From Deinococcus radiopugnans ATCC 19172 (lineage in GTDB: Bacteria; Deinococcota; Deinococci; Deinococcales; Deinococcaceae), in assembly GCF_006335125.1 (NCBI RefSeq), contig NZ_VDMO01000007.1, positions 62,001-126,000 of the forward strand: a stretch of 64,000 nt of DNA, given 5' to 3'. This document shows, piece after piece, positions 1 to 12,350 of the stretch. Both the position numbers and the translations under genes were made by a program. A model generated the notes under the pieces. The model was given only the letters and a program-made list of their open reading frames with translations, had not been told where the DNA came from and did no database searches. Position 1 is the first letter of the stretch. The number at the start of each line of letters is the position of its first letter.

Positions 1-723
<723 letters not shown>

Positions 724-780
724 GGGACAGGCTGAACGCTGAAGCGGGCCGGGGCCTGGGTCTCTGAACGCACGGGCCTT

Positions 781-809
781 TTGACGGCCCCCACGCCGCC
801 AAATACACT
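781..809 (+). promoter_or_regulatory. argB promoter, leaderless type
   Basis: TTGACG (781-786), a 17-nt spacer and TACACT (804-809), followed after only 6 nt by the argB ATG. The mRNA would therefore start at or next to the start codon, and no ribosome binding site is present. Confidence 0.75.
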
Positions 810-815
810 TGCCCC

Positions 816-1565
816 ATGATCATCAAGTACGGCGGCAACGCCATGAAAAGCCCGGAACTGCGCCGCGCGGTGGCCGCCGAGATCGCGGCCCTGCGCGGCG
901 AGCACCTGCCGGTGGTGGTGCACGGCGGCGGCCCCTTTATCGAGCGGGAGCTGGCGGCGCGGGGCCTGAGCAGCACATTCAAAGACGGACTGCGCGTCAC
1001 GCCCCCGGAGCTGATGGACGTGGTGGAGATGGCGCTGTGCGCCCTGAACAAGCGCCTGAGCCAGGAGGTGGGGCAGGCGGTGGGGCTGATGGGCCGCGAC
1101 AGTGATCTGCTGCGCGCCGAGACGTTCGATCCGGCGCTGGGCCGGGTGGGGCGCGTGACCGGGGTGAATGCCGGGCTGCTTCGGACCCTGCTGGGGGCAG
1201 GCCTGACCCCGGTGCTGGGTTGCGTCGCCGTGGGGCCGGACGGCGAGGCGCTGAACGTGAACGCCGACACCGCTGCCGGGGCAGTGGCCGGGGCGCTGGG
1301 CCAGGGCATCATCTTCCTGACCGACGTGGACGGGGTGTACCGCGACTACCCCGATCCGGCCAGCCGCGCCGCCCAGCTGTCCCGCGCCGAGGCCGAGGCC
1401 GGCATCGCGGCGGGCTGGATCGCCGGGGGCATGATTCCCAAGGTGCGCGCGGCGCTGGACGCCCTGGAACGCGGCGCGCCATTTGCCACCATTGCCAGCG
1501 GCATGACGGCCGGCGTGCTGGCGGCAGCCGCGCGCGGCGAGGCCGGGACGCGCCTCACGCCCTGA
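816..1565 (+). CDS. argB: Acetylglutamate kinase
   Basis: Phosphorylates N-acetylglutamate in arginine biosynthesis (cytoplasm). The 249-residue protein has the amino acid kinase fold signatures: KYGGNAMK at residues 4-11, HGGGP at 36-40 for phosphate binding, and the [10 protein letters not shown] segment near residue 150. It is slightly shorter than the E. coli enzyme (258 residues). The ATG at 816 is chosen because a well-formed promoter ends 6 nt before it. Related amino acid kinases such as LysZ (lysine biosynthesis by the AAA pathway) have the same fold; deinococci and Thermus use LysZ, so that assignment is a real alternative. Confidence 0.85.
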   Translation: MIIKYGGNAMKSPELRRAVAAEIAALRGEHLPVVVHGGGPFIERELAARGLSSTFKDGLRVTPPELMDVVEMALCALNKRLSQEVGQAVGLMGRDSDLLRAETFDPALGRVGRVTGVNAGLLRTLLGAGLTPVLGCVAVGPDGEALNVNADTAAGAVAGALGQGIIFLTDVDGVYRDYPDPASRAAQLSRAEAEAGIAAGWIAGGMIPKVRAALDALERGAPFATIASGMTAGVLAAAARGEAGTRLTP

Positions 1566-1643
1566 ATCCCCGCCCCAGCGCTTCCGTCTGCCCCGGCGCA
1601 AGGGTACAGTGGACGCGTCGCAGCCAGCGTCCAGGGAGACCGG

Positions 1644-4600
1644 ATGAAGCCTGAAATTCAGCTGTTTGGCGGTTTGCAGATCACCCGGCTTGGCCAGCCC
1701 CTGACGGTGCTGACGGCTCCGCGCCAGCAGGCCCTGCTGGCCTGGCTGGTGCTGCATGCGGGGACCCCACAGCCCCGCCGGCAGGTGGCCTTTGCGCTGT
1801 GGCCCGACTCGTCGGAAGGGCAGGCCCTGACCAACCTGCGCCGCGAGCTGCATCACCTGCGGCGGGCGCTGCCGCAGTGCGAACGCTCGCTGGACGTCAC
1901 GGCGCAGACGCTGTGCTGGCGGCGTGACGCTCCCTACGTCCTCGATGTGCAGGAGTTTGAGCGCGCGGCGGCGGGCCTGGGGCGCGGCACGTCCTCCCGC
2001 GCCGAACTGGAGCGGGCCGCCGAGGTGTACACCAGTGATCTGCTGCCGGCGGCGGACGACGGGTGGCTCGAACCGTACCGCGACACCCTGCACACGCAGG
2101 CGGTGGCGGTGCTCGAGGCCCTGGCCGCGCAGCTCGAACGCGGCGGCGAGCGGGCGCGGGCGCTGCAGGTGCTCGAACGGCTGACGCGGCTGGAGCCTCT
2201 GCGCGAACACGCCTACGCCGGGCTGATCCGCCTGCACCTGGACGGCGGCGACGCGGCGGCGGCGCGTCAGAGTTACGGGCGCTGCGTGACGCTGCTGCAC
2301 ACCGAACTGGGCGTGACGCCCGGCCCAGCGGTGCGCGCCGAGTACGACCGGGTGCAGCGCAGCGCGGACCCCACGCCCCCCGCGCTCCCCGGCCAGGGCG
2401 CGCTGATCGGCCGCCGCGACGACTGGCCATCCGTGCTGGGGGCGTGGCAGGCGGCCAGCGCGGGGGCCTCGCGGGCGCTGCTGATCGCGGGCGAGGCCGG
2501 GATCGGCAAGACCCGGCTGGCCGAGGCGCTGCTGGCCCTGGCAGAGGCCCAGGGCGCCCACACCGCCCGCGCCCGGTGTTACGCGGCCGAGGGCCGGCTG
2601 GCCTACGCCCCGGTTCGCGACTGGTTGCGCAGCCCGGCGCTGGGTGCGGGCCTGGCGGCCGTGGGCGAACCGTGGCGGGGCGAACTGGCCCGGCTGCTGC
2701 CCGAACTCGCGCCGCAGCGTTCATCTACCGCCGAAGAGCCCAGCCAGGGCTGGCAGCGTCAGCGGCTGTTCGAGGCGCTCGCGCGGGCGTTCCTGGCCGC
2801 GGGCCGGCCGACGCTGCTGCTGCTCGACGACCTGCAGTGGTGTGACCGCGACACGCTGGAATGGCTGCATTTTCTGCTGCGGTTCGCGCCGCACACGCCG
2901 CTGCTGCTGCTGTGCACCCTGCGCCACGAGGAACTTCCGGCCCAGCCCGCGCTGCGGACCTTCTTGCAAGACCTGCAGCAGCGCGGGGGGCTGGAGCGCG
3001 TGACGCTGGGACCACTCTCCCGCCCGGAAACCGCTGAGCTGGCCGCCTCGGTGCAGGCCGGGGCCTTGCCGGCCACCGTTCAGGCGCAGCTGTTCGAGGC
3101 CACCGAAGGCCACCCGCTGTTTGTGGTGGAGGCGGTGCGCGCGGGGCTGGACGTCGGCGGCGGGGCCGGCCCGCTGGCCCTGAGCGCGTTGCCACGGGTG
3201 CAGGCCGTCATCGCCGCTCGGCTCGAGCAGCTCTCGCCCCAGGCGCTGGGCGCGGCGCAACTGGCGGCCACCATTGGCCGGGCCTTCGAGATCCAGGTGC
3301 TGCGTGACGCCAGCGATCTGGAAGAGGAAGGTCTGGTGGCCGCGCTGGACGAGTTGTGGCAACGCGCCATCATCCGCGAGCAGCCGGGTGTGGGGGGCTA
3401 CGATTTCACCCATGACCGTCTGCGAGAGGGGGCCTACGACTCGCTCAGCCCGGCCCGCCGCCGGCTGCTGCACCGGCGCGTGGTCCAGGCGCTGGAGCGG
3501 CGCCACGCGCCGGAGCTGGGCCCGGTGGCCGCGCAGCTGGCGGCGCACCATGAACAGGCGGGGCAACCCGAGCAGGCCGTGACCTTTTACCTGCGCGCGG
3601 CGCAGCTCGCCAACGCGGTCTCGGCCAGCCAGCAGGCCGTCACGCTGGCGCGTCAGGCCCTGCGGCTGATCGCCCGGCTGCCGGCGGGGAAGGGGCGGGA
3701 CCAGCGCGAGCTGGACGCCCACACCAGCCTGGCCGCCGCCTTTAACGCGCTGCGGGGCTTTGCCTCGCCCGAGCTGGAAACGCACCTGAACCGCGCGTTG
3801 CATCTCGGCGAGCAGCTGGGCGACGAGCGCGCCATCATCGCCAGCCTGTGGGGGCTGTACGCCCTGCAAATCGTGCGCGGCGACGTGCCACTGTCGCGCC
3901 GCCTGGCCGAGCGGGCGCTGGGGCTGGCCGGCACCGACCGCGGCCTGCTGACCGACTGCCATCAGGCGCTGGGCGGGGTGGACATGACCGAGGGGCGGCT
4001 CACCCAGGCGGCCGAACACTTCGCGGTCGCCAACCGGCTGTACCGCCAGCACGGTGGCCGCCGGGTGCTGTTCGGCGCCGACGTGGGGGCCTTCAGCCTG
4101 TCGTGGGGCGCGCACGGGCTGTGGCTCCAGGGCCTCATCGAGGAGGCGCGCGAACAGATCGCCCGCGCCGCCGACATCGCCGCCGCGCTGGACCACCCCT
4201 TTACCGCCATGCAGACCGCCGCCTACCGCGCCATCTCGCACCAGCTGGAGGGTGACGTGGCGGCGGCCTGGGCCAGCGCCGAGACGGCGGTGAGCGGCTG
4301 CCAGCGCTATCAGATCGCGTACTACCACGAGTGGGGTGTGATTGTGGGCGGCTGGGCGCTGGCGCGGCGCGGCGAGGGAGCGGCGGGTCTGGAACGCCTG
4401 CAACGTGGCCTGGGCGCCCTGCGCCAGCAGAACGCCGCGCTGCGACTGCCGTACTACCTGGCGCTGCTGGCCGAGACCCAGCAGCGCCTCGGGCAACCGG
4501 AAGCGGCGCGGGCCACGCTGGACAGTGCCCAGGCGGTGGCGTCCCAGAACGGCGACGTCTGGTACCTGCCGGAACTGCACCGCCTGCATGGGCTGAGCGC

Positions 4601-4844
4601 GGCGGCCAGCGCTCAGCCCAGGGCCGCCGAACCCTGTTTCCGGCGGGCCCTGGCGCTGGCCGCCGCGCAGGGCAGCCGCTCGCTGGAACTGCGGGCCGCG
4701 ACCAGCCTGGCCGCGCACCTGCACGCCGCCGGCCGCGCCCCTGAGGCGCTGTCCATGCTCGCGCCTGTCGAGGCGGCCTTTGCCGCTGCGCTGAGCACCC
4801 CCGATCTGAGCGCGGCGCGGACGCTGCTGCACACCCTGTCCTGA
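1644..4844 (+). CDS. SARP-type transcriptional regulator with BTAD, AAA ATPase and TPR-like domains
   Basis: Large one-component regulator of 1066 residues. The N-terminal ~95 residues look like an OmpR-type winged helix ([11 protein letters not shown], then FALWPDSS and ANLRREL-like [13 protein letters not shown]). Residues about 100-245 form a bacterial transcriptional activation (BTAD) domain. An AAA/STAND ATPase follows, with Walker A GEAGIGKT at 283-290 and Walker B LLLLDD ending at Asp395-Asp396. The C-terminal half is helical, Ala/Leu-rich and TPR-like. No C-terminal LuxR helix-turn-helix is visible, so DNA binding is assigned to the N-terminus. A GGGAG ribosome site precedes the ATG. 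Spaced direct repeats just downstream (4853-4903) suggest that it activates the next two genes. Its ligand is unknown. Confidence 0.85.
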   Translation: MKPEIQLFGGLQITRLGQPLTVLTAPRQQALLAWLVLHAGTPQPRRQVAFALWPDSSEGQALTNLRRELHHLRRALPQCERSLDVTAQTLCWRRDAPYVLDVQEFERAAAGLGRGTSSRAELERAAEVYTSDLLPAADDGWLEPYRDTLHTQAVAVLEALAAQLERGGERARALQVLERLTRLEPLREHAYAGLIRLHLDGGDAAAARQSYGRCVTLLHTELGVTPGPAVRAEYDRVQRSADPTPPALPGQGALIGRRDDWPSVLGAWQAASAGASRALLIAGEAGIGKTRLAEALLALAEAQGAHTARARCYAAEGRLAYAPVRDWLRSPALGAGLAAVGEPWRGELARLLPELAPQRSSTAEEPSQGWQRQRLFEALARAFLAAGRPTLLLLDDLQWCDRDTLEWLHFLLRFAPHTPLLLLCTLRHEELPAQPALRTFLQDLQQRGGLERVTLGPLSRPETAELAASVQAGALPATVQAQLFEATEGHPLFVVEAVRAGLDVGGGAGPLALSALPRVQAVIAARLEQLSPQALGAAQLAATIGRAFEIQVLRDASDLEEEGLVAALDELWQRAIIREQPGVGGYDFTHDRLREGAYDSLSPARRRLLHRRVVQALERRHAPELGPVAAQLAAHHEQAGQPEQAVTFYLRAAQLANAVSASQQAVTLARQALRLIARLPAGKGRDQRELDAHTSLAAAFNALRGFASPELETHLNRALHLGEQLGDERAIIASLWGLYALQIVRGDVPLSRRLAERALGLAGTDRGLLTDCHQALGGVDMTEGRLTQAAEHFAVANRLYRQHGGRRVLFGADVGAFSLSWGAHGLWLQGLIEEAREQIARAADIAAALDHPFTAMQTAAYRAISHQLEGDVAAAWASAETAVSGCQRYQIAYYHEWGVIVGGWALARRGEGAAGLERLQRGLGALRQQNAALRLPYYLALLAETQQRLGQPEAARATLDSAQAVASQNGDVWYLPELHRLHGLSAAASAQPRAAEPCFRRALALAAAQGSRSLELRAATSLAAHLHAAGRAPEALSMLAPVEAAFAAALSTPDLSAARTLLHTLS

Positions 4845-4852
4845 GCGCCGGG

Positions 4853-4918
4853 CGAACGGCGCCGTCCCCGGCCCGAACGCGCCTGCGAACGCTTTCCGAA
4901 CGGGGCGGGGCCTACGCT
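4853..4918 (+). promoter_or_regulatory. Candidate SARP operator: four CGAACG direct repeats before a -10 box
   Basis: CGAACG occurs at 4853, 4874, 4886 and 4897, spaced 21, 12 and 11 nt, close to one or two helical turns. A -10-like TACGCT lies at 4913-4918, about 9 nt after the last repeat. Known SARP operators are direct heptamer repeats with 11- or 22-nt periods ending about 8 nt before the -10. The repeats lie between the SARP gene and the cupin gene. The role is inferred. Confidence 0.5.
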
Positions 4919-5008
4919 TGAGGCACGGACAAGGGCCTGTCGCCGGACGCGCGGCGGGCGCCGGGGCACCCCCCACATTCCGCCCCTCCGTTCAGGAGTT
5001 GATCCAGG

Positions 5009-5461
5009 ATGCTCAAGACCCGTGTGCTCTCCCTGACCGTGTGCGCCGCCGTGTTCACCGCCGCTCTGGCCGCCAGTCAGGCCATGAACGAGGACTCGCT
5101 GAAGTGGGGACCGGTGCCCGCCTTCCTGCCGCCGGGCGCACAGATTGCCGTGCTGGACGGCGATCCTGGCAAGGCCGTGCAGATCACTCTGCGGCTCAAG
5201 ATGCCCGCTGGCTATCAGATTCCCGCGCACTGGCACCCCACCCAGGAGGACGTGACTGTCCTGTCCGGCAGCCTGTCGGTCGGGATGGGCGACGTGCTGA
5301 GCAAGACCGGCGCCACCCTGCTCAAACCCGGTGGGTTCATGCCCTTCGGCGCAAAGATGAACCACTTCGTCTGGACCGACGAGGCCACCATTGTGGAGGT
5401 GCATCTGAACGGTCCCTTCGAGATCACCTACGTCGATCCGGCCCTCGATCCGAGGAAGTGA
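5009..5461 (+). CDS. Secreted cupin-domain protein
   Basis: 150-residue single-domain cupin with an N-terminal signal peptide (hydrophobic VLSLTVCAAVFTAALAA, residues 6-22), so it is probably exported. Cupin motif 1 carries HWHPTQED (His74, His76, Glu80) and motif 2 has His119, the usual metal-binding set. This resembles small secreted cupins whose substrates are not defined. A GGAG-type ribosome site (caggag) lies upstream of the ATG. The gene follows the SARP regulator and the CGAACG repeats and precedes an FAD oxidoreductase, so the two may be co-expressed. The enzymatic activity cannot be assigned. Confidence 0.75.
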   Translation: MLKTRVLSLTVCAAVFTAALAASQAMNEDSLKWGPVPAFLPPGAQIAVLDGDPGKAVQITLRLKMPAGYQIPAHWHPTQEDVTVLSGSLSVGMGDVLSKTGATLLKPGGFMPFGAKMNHFVWTDEATIVEVHLNGPFEITYVDPALDPRK

Positions 5462-5587
5462 GCGCGTGAGCCGCCCCGTGACCGTCCTTGCCGCGGCGGT
5501 CTCCGTGCCGGCGCCGTCCCGTGAGTCGGCCGACAGGGACGGGCTGTGGGCCGCCGGCGCGCCCCACCCAGCCCATCAGGAGAAGGT

Positions 5588-7000
5588 ATGACCGTTCTAC
5601 AGCACAGCTTTACAGCAGCGGACCTCGGCCTCCTGGGGGCCTCCGTGCGCGGCGAGGTCATCGCTTCCAACAGCGCCAATTACGATCAGGCCCGCGCCGT
5701 GTACAACGCCATGATCGACAAACACCCCGCGCTGATCGTGCGCTGCACCGACGTCGCGGACGTGCAGGCCGCCCTGAAGTTCGCGGCCGGACATGACCTG
5801 CGCGTCGCCATTCGCGGCGGCGGCCACAACGGCGCCGGCCTGGGCAGCGTGGAGGGCGGCCTGGTCATTGACCTCGGCCCCATGCACGGGGTGCGGGTCG
5901 ATCCGCAGGCCCGCACGGTGCGCGTGGAGGGCGGCGCGACGTGGGGACAGGTGGATCACGCCACCCACGCGTTCGGGCTGGCCGTGCCGTCGGGCATCAT
6001 CTCGACCACCGGGGTGGGCGGGCTGACGCTGGGCGGCGGACTGGGCCACCTGACCCGCAAGTACGGCCTGACCATCGACAACCTGCTGGAGGCGGATGTG
6101 GTGCTGGCCAGCGGCGAACTCGTGACCGCCAGCGAGGAGGATCATTCCGACCTGTTCTGGGCCATCCGGGGCGGCGGCGGGAATTTTGGCGTCGTCACCT
6201 CGTTCCTGTTCCGGGGTCAGCCTGTCCGCACCGTTGTGGGCGGGCCGACGCTGTGGACGCTGGACCAGGCCCCGGAGGTGATGCGCTGGTATCAGGCGTT
6301 CATCCGCCACGCCCCGGAAGAGCTGTCCGGTTTCTTTGCCTTTCTGACGGTGCCGCCCGCGCCGCCCTTTCCTGAAAGCCTGCACTTGCAGAAGATGTGC
6401 GGCGTGGTGTGGTGCTACACCGGGCCGCAGGACCGGGCCGAGGAGGTCTTTGCGCCGATCCGCGAGTTCGCCTCGCCCGCGCTGTACGGCATTCACAAGA
6501 TGCCGTTCCCGGGTCTTCAGGGCGCCTTCGATGGGTTATATCCGCCGGGCCACCAGTGGTACTGGCGCGCGGACTTCGTCAAAGAGCTGAGCGACGACGC
6601 CATCGCCGCCCACATTCAGCATGCGGCGGCCATGCCCACCATGCAGTGCACCATGCACCTGTATCCCCTGGGCGGCGCCGCGGGGCGGGTGGGTCAGGAG
6701 GAGACCGCCTGGAGCTACCGCGACGCCACCTGGGGCGAGGTGATCGTGGGCGTTGATCCCGATCCGGCCAACGCGCAGCGCATCAGGAACTGGTGTGTGG
6801 ACTACTGGGAGGCGCTGCACCCCTACTCGATGGGCGGCGCCTACGTGAACATGATGATGGACGAGGGTCAGGAGCGGGTGCAGGCCGCCTACCGGGGCAA
6901 CTATGCGCGGCTTCAGCGGATCAAGGCCCGTTACGATCCGCACAACGTCTTCAGCGTCAACCAGAACATCCGGGCCGAGGAGGTGGCCGGCGCCGGATGA
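5588..7000 (+). CDS. FAD-linked oxidoreductase, berberine-bridge (BBE) family
   Basis: 470-residue FAD-binding PCMH-type oxidoreductase. Residues about 40-215 form the FAD domain: RGGGHNGAG at 77-85 contains the His80 position that usually carries the covalent flavin, followed by GVGGLTLGGGLGHLTRKYGLTIDNLL. The Cys used by bicovalent members is absent (the segment reads ISTTGVGG), so single attachment is expected. The C-terminus has the BBE segment NYARLQRIKARYDPHNVFSVNQNI. The ATG at 5588 is chosen because it follows AGGAGAAGG; an in-frame start exists at 5546. Substrates of the family range from sugars to alkaloids, so this one is unknown. Confidence 0.85.
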   Translation: MTVLQHSFTAADLGLLGASVRGEVIASNSANYDQARAVYNAMIDKHPALIVRCTDVADVQAALKFAAGHDLRVAIRGGGHNGAGLGSVEGGLVIDLGPMHGVRVDPQARTVRVEGGATWGQVDHATHAFGLAVPSGIISTTGVGGLTLGGGLGHLTRKYGLTIDNLLEADVVLASGELVTASEEDHSDLFWAIRGGGGNFGVVTSFLFRGQPVRTVVGGPTLWTLDQAPEVMRWYQAFIRHAPEELSGFFAFLTVPPAPPFPESLHLQKMCGVVWCYTGPQDRAEEVFAPIREFASPALYGIHKMPFPGLQGAFDGLYPPGHQWYWRADFVKELSDDAIAAHIQHAAAMPTMQCTMHLYPLGGAAGRVGQEETAWSYRDATWGEVIVGVDPDPANAQRIRNWCVDYWEALHPYSMGGAYVNMMMDEGQERVQAAYRGNYARLQRIKARYDPHNVFSVNQNIRAEEVAGAG

Positions 7001-7031
7001 GCGGCCCCCGCGCGCTGGGGGACACAGCCTC

Positions 7032-7585
7032 TCAGCGCACGACGCTGAACACCAGGGTGTCGCGCAGCCGGGCCGGATCGTCGACCGCCACCGCGTTGTG
7101 GCGCAGCGTGGCGTCCAGGGTGTAGCCCAGCGCACGGGGAATGCGGGCGCTGCGCTCGTTGGCGCTGTCGCAGCGGATCTCGATGCGGCGCAGGCCCAGG
7201 GTGTCCAGGCCGAAGGTGGTCAGCGCGCCGGCCACCTCCTGCGCGTGGCCGTGGCCGATGTGGGCGCTTGAAATCCAGTACCCGATCTCGCCCTTCGGCA
7301 CGCGCCAGTCCAGGGCGTGAAAGCCGCTGCTGCCGATCAGTTCTCGGCCGTCCGCAGTCCAGACCAGCAGCCGCAGTTCCTCGCGGGCGGCGTAGCGTTC
7401 GGCGGCGGCCTGCAGGTTCTGGGTGGTCGCCGGCAGATCATCCGGTTCCTGCGCCCACACCATCCAGGGCCGCAGTTCGGGCAGCGAGGCCTGAACCGCA
7501 GCGTGGACGGCCGCCGCATCCTCTGGGCGGGGCGCCCGCAGCAGCAGCCGGGGCGTGCGCAGTTCGCTGGGGACATGGGGGGCGG

Positions 7586-7589
<4 letters not shown>
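7032..7589 (-). CDS. GNAT N-acetyltransferase, RimJ/RimL-like
   Basis: 185-residue acetyltransferase that would transfer acetyl from acetyl-CoA to an amino group, in the style of the ribosomal protein acetylating RimJ/RimL group. The N-terminus LRTPRLLLRAPRPEDAAAV is the family hallmark; GEIGYWISSAHIGHGHAQEVAGAL is the acetyl-CoA pocket region and RIEIRCDSANERSARIPRALGY the conserved end. Its start overlaps the purK stop by 4 nt (ATGA), so it is the last gene of the purE-purK operon. There is no evident functional link to purine synthesis. Confidence 0.8.
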
Positions 7590-9225
<1,636 letters not shown>

Positions 9226-9232
9226 GCCCCGC

Positions 9233-9255
9233 ATGCTACCCGGACGCGCTAGCCT
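9233..9255. promoter_or_regulatory. Back-to-back leaderless promoters of purE and folC
   Basis: On the minus strand TAGCAT (9238-9233) lies 7 nt before the purE GTG. On the plus strand TAGCCT (9250-9255) lies 7 nt before the folC GTG. The two start codons are 37 bases apart, so both -10 boxes and both transcription starts are packed in between. Confidence 0.65.
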
Positions 9256-9262
9256 CTGGCCT

Positions 9263-10420
9263 GTGACGGCGCCCGACTACGACTGGCTGTACTCGCGCAC
9301 CCGCGCCGGCCGGGCGCGCGGGCCGGCGGGGGCGCGGGCGCTGCTGGACGCGCTGGGCGTACCCGACACCCATTTCCGCTCGGTCCGTGTGATCGGCACC
9401 AACGGCAAGGGCAGCACCTGCGCCATGCTGGAAGCGGGCCTGATCGCCGCCGGCGTGCGGACCGGCCGCTTCACCAGCCCGCATCTGCACGCCTACGAGG
9501 AACGCATCCGGGTGGACGGGGTCAACCTCGATCCGGCGCGCACGCGGGCTTTTATCGGGTGGGCCAGGGTGCACGCGCCGGACGCGGCCTTTTTCGATCT
9601 GACGCTGGCGCTGGCGTGTCAGGTGTTCGCGCAGGACGGGGTTGAGGTGGCGGTGATGGAGGCGGGCGTGGGGGGGGTCAGCGACGCCACCCAGGCGCTG
9701 TCGCAAGTGGCCACTGTGGCCCTGACCAACGTGGACCTCGACCACACCGGGGTGCTGGGGGCGACGGTGGCCGACATCGCCCGCGACAAGGCGGGGGCGG
9801 CCCGGCCCGGCGTGCCGCTGCTGACCACCGCCACGGGAGAGTCACTGGACGTGGTGCGGACGGTGGCCCTGGAGCGGGGAGCGCCGCTGCTGACCCCGGC
9901 CACCCATCCCGAACTGTTCGCCCTGCCCCACCCGCCCCGTCTGGAGGGACCGCACCAGCACGCCAACGCGGCCCTGGCGGCGGCCACCCTGCGGAGTCTG
10001 GGGCACGGCGAGGGAATAAGGGCGGCCCTGAACGCCCGCCACCCCGCCCGCCTGGAACGCCTCCCGGTGGATGGCAAGACCGTGCTGCTGGACGGCGCCC
10101 ACAACCCGCACGCCACCCGCGCGCTGGCCCTGGCGGTGCCCCGTGCCGACGTGCTGCTGTTCGGCAACCTGGCCCGCAAGGACACCGACGCCACGTTGAA
10201 GCCGCTGCTGGCGCTGACGCCGGTGCGGGTGTTCACGGCGCCGGGCGATCTGGCGACGCCGCCGCAGGCTCTGGCGGCCCGGTACGGCGGCGACGCCTGC
10301 CCCGATCCCGCCGAGGCGCTGGCCCGCGCCCTGGCCCTCACCCCGCCGGGCGGCACGCTGCTGGTCACCGGCAGCCTGTATCTGGCGGCAGGCGTGCGGG
10401 CGCGGCTTGACAGACATTGA
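9263..10420 (+). CDS. folC: Folylpolyglutamate synthase / dihydrofolate synthase
   Basis: Mur-ligase family enzyme that adds glutamate to dihydropteroate and/or folates. Signatures are [18 protein letters not shown] (P-loop), [19 protein letters not shown], the [14 protein letters not shown] loop and the [13 protein letters not shown] segment in the C-terminal domain. The GTG at 9263 is chosen because TAGCCT ends 7 nt before it; the in-frame ATG at 9233 would lie upstream of that -10. The protein is 385 residues, slightly shorter than the E. coli enzyme. The stop codon overlaps the tRNA-Lys promoter. Confidence 0.9.
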   Translation: MTAPDYDWLYSRTRAGRARGPAGARALLDALGVPDTHFRSVRVIGTNGKGSTCAMLEAGLIAAGVRTGRFTSPHLHAYEERIRVDGVNLDPARTRAFIGWARVHAPDAAFFDLTLALACQVFAQDGVEVAVMEAGVGGVSDATQALSQVATVALTNVDLDHTGVLGATVADIARDKAGAARPGVPLLTTATGESLDVVRTVALERGAPLLTPATHPELFALPHPPRLEGPHQHANAALAAATLRSLGHGEGIRAALNARHPARLERLPVDGKTVLLDGAHNPHATRALALAVPRADVLLFGNLARKDTDATLKPLLALTPVRVFTAPGDLATPPQALAARYGGDACPDPAEALARALALTPPGGTLLVTGSLYLAAGVRARLDRH

Positions 10421-10434
10421 AGACCTGCTATACT
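10407..10434 (+). promoter_or_regulatory. tRNA-Lys promoter
   Basis: TTGACA (10407-10412), 16-nt spacer and TATACT (10429-10434), 12 nt before the tRNA. The -35 box lies inside the last codons of folC. Confidence 0.8.
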
Positions 10435-10446
10435 TCGCTCTGCTCT

Positions 10447-10523
<77 letters not shown>

Positions 10524-10528
10524 TACAT

Positions 10529-10557
10529 CCCCCGTTCTGTACGGGGGATTTTCTTTT
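10529..10557 (+). terminator. Terminator after tRNA-Lys, supplied by the element
   Basis: Stem CCCCCGT/ACGGGGG (10529-10535 and 10541-10547) with a 5-nt loop, followed by ATTTTCTTTT. It replaces the tRNA's own terminator, which now lies beyond the right repeat. Confidence 0.9.
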
Positions 10558-10895
10558 GTGTCTTTCTGCGATGACTGGAACTGCAACAACAGTGCAACAA
10601 CGGACTGGAGACGGGTACAGGCGCACGCAGCAGCCTGCCCAATGAAACTGGTGAGATGCCGTGGACTCAGTTGACTGTCCCCAGTTTGAAATAAGGTCCG
10701 TCGCCTCCTTCAAATTGGAGGGGCTTCCGTCGGGAGGCCCGTACCGTCCCCCGGTTGCTGAGCTCACCTGCTGTCTTTCGGGCTGTTGGCTGGTGAACCG
10801 TTGTGTGACGAATCAAAATTACGCCCTCGTGCCCATAGCGGACGGTCCTCTCGCCTTGGAGTGAACCCATCACTTAGACCAGTGGGCAAGCACTT
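10558..10895. other. Gene-free left end of the element with tandem TGCAAC repeats
   Basis: No convincing gene. TGCAACAAC occurs at 10582-10590 and again at 10593-10601 (11-bp period), about 60 nt inside attL. A matching pair lies at 31675-31694 near attR (TGCAACATC and TGCAACAAC, same period and orientation). They are candidate arm-type binding sites for the integrase or excisionase. The remainder, up to the IS3 fragment at 10896, shows nothing I can name. Confidence 0.5.
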
Positions 10896-10985
10896 CTAGG
10901 CTGCATGAGAGTGGGCGGCGAACTCGGTGGGGGGGATGCAACCCAGACTCGAGTGCAGACGTTCCCGGTTATACAGCGACAGCAA
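10896..10985 (-). pseudogene. C-terminal fragment of an IS3-family transposase (OrfB)
   Basis: Reading the minus strand gives a peptide ending LYNRERLHSSLGCIPPTEFAAHS and a stop at 10896. This is the conserved end of IS3-family integrase-core transposases (YN..R.H..LGY.tP..f). The catalytic part is absent, and it is a different copy from the intact IS3 element at 12267-13572. Confidence 0.7.
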
Positions 10986-11035
10986 CCGAGCCGATCTCCA
11001 GGCTCTTCGGGTTGCTGTGTGTCGCGCTTACCAGG

Positions 11036-11448
11036 ATGGCTCAGGTCAGTGGGCAGACCGTGCGGGAAGCTACACTCAGGCGGGACATCGAAACGCTTGC
11101 CATGACCGCTGAACGTTTGACTGAGGTCACCGTCGATTTGATGCCGCTCCCGTTTGCTGTCCCAAACGGACCCGCAGCTGTGCGTTTGCAGGTGCGCGTT
11201 GGGGCTATGGGACCCAGGGCGATTGCTCTGGGGACAAGCTGCATGCTTGGGCCCGTGCGAGAGGGATCGTCCAGTACGCTCTGCGGCCAGCCAATCCTCA
11301 TGACGTCACGGTCGGGTTTGAACTCAATCGCCGGCGGCTGGAATTCAGTGGTCCCGAGATCATAGGCGACAATGGGGTGGCGGGAGACCTGCCACCCCAA
11401 CTCCGGAAACGCATCGAGACCGCCTGCTTTCACCTGGTCGCCGTATAG
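11036..11448 (+). pseudogene. Frameshifted hypothetical gene
   Basis: The first part (from 11036) reads MAQVSGQTVREATLRRDI...LQVRVG. Around 11195-11205 the sensible reading moves to the next frame (WGYGTQGDCSGDKLHAWARARG...), which stays open to the TAG at 11446-11448 and ends QLRKRIETACFHLVAV. The two halves together would make about 135 residues. No family recognised. Coding-like composition on both sides of the break suggests a single frameshift rather than noise. Confidence 0.4.
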
Positions 11449-11592
11449 GTTCGCACTGCTCAGGCGAAAATGCTCTCTGGCTTACGAATTCGCGTTGTGT
11501 TGGCCTCCCTTGTCCACGAGCTCACCAGACCATAGAGGTCATCCGGAAATTCGATAACAGTGTGCCGCCCCAGGGAGCGGCACACTCTGGCG

Positions 11593-11967
11593 ATGCGGCT
11601 GAACGACAATCAGTGGGCCGTCCTGGCGCCCCTTCTCCCCCAACCCGTCAAGCGCACCAAACGTGGACGGCCTCGCTGTCCAGACCGTGAGGTTCTGGAC
11701 GGCAGCCTCTGGATCTTGCGGACCGGGGCCCAGTGGAATGCCCTTCCCAAAGGTGAATACCCTTCCAAGACCACAGGTCATGCCCGCTTTCAGGAGTGGA
11801 CCGAACAGGGTGTGTTTCCCGCCATCCTGGCCGCGCTGTACGAGATGATTGAGGAGCTGCAGCTCCTCGATCTCCGAGAAGCGTTTATCGACGGCACGTT
11901 CAGTGCCGCCAAAAAGGGGGCGCAGATGTCGGTCCCACCAAGAAGGGGAAGGGCACCAAGATCATGA
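11593..11967 (+). CDS. IS5-family transposase, first frame (OrfA)
   Basis: N-terminal half of a DDE transposase: MRLNDNQWAVLAPLLPQPVKRTKRGRP, WILRTGAQWNALP, and AFIDGTFSAAKKG with the first catalytic Asp. The frame runs on to 11967, but the conserved protein continues in the -1 frame. The change-over is the run AAAAAGGGGG at 11911-11920, after which the -1 frame reads GGADVGPTKKGKGTK, as in other IS5 transposases made by programmed -1 frameshifting. The partner frame is interrupted, so this copy cannot make an active enzyme. Confidence 0.85.
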   Translation: MRLNDNQWAVLAPLLPQPVKRTKRGRPRCPDREVLDGSLWILRTGAQWNALPKGEYPSKTTGHARFQEWTEQGVFPAILAALYEMIEELQLLDLREAFIDGTFSAAKKGAQMSVPPRRGRAPRS

Positions 11968-12350
11968 TCATGGTGGACGCGAATGGTGTGCCACTCGCAG
12001 TTCATACCTGCAGCGCCCGTCCCGCCGAAGTGAAGCTGGTCCACGACACGCTCGATGGTTCCTTTGGGATGGATTTTCCAAAGCGCTTGATCGGCGATAA
12101 AGCGTATGACAGCGATGGCTTGGACGCCGAACTGGCGACGTTTGGAATTTCGATGATCGCACCCAATCGTCGGAATCGGCGAAAGACCCAGGACGGGAGG
12201 CCGTTGCGCCGCTATAAGCGGCGCTGGAAGGTGGAGCGGACCATCGCATGGCTCCAGAGCTTCCGTTGGTCTGCCCCCCGAAAACTGGACGGTCATTGAG
12301 TAGAGACGAAGACTCGGTCCCAGCCCTAAGCTGGAAAGCGAGGCCCAGTC

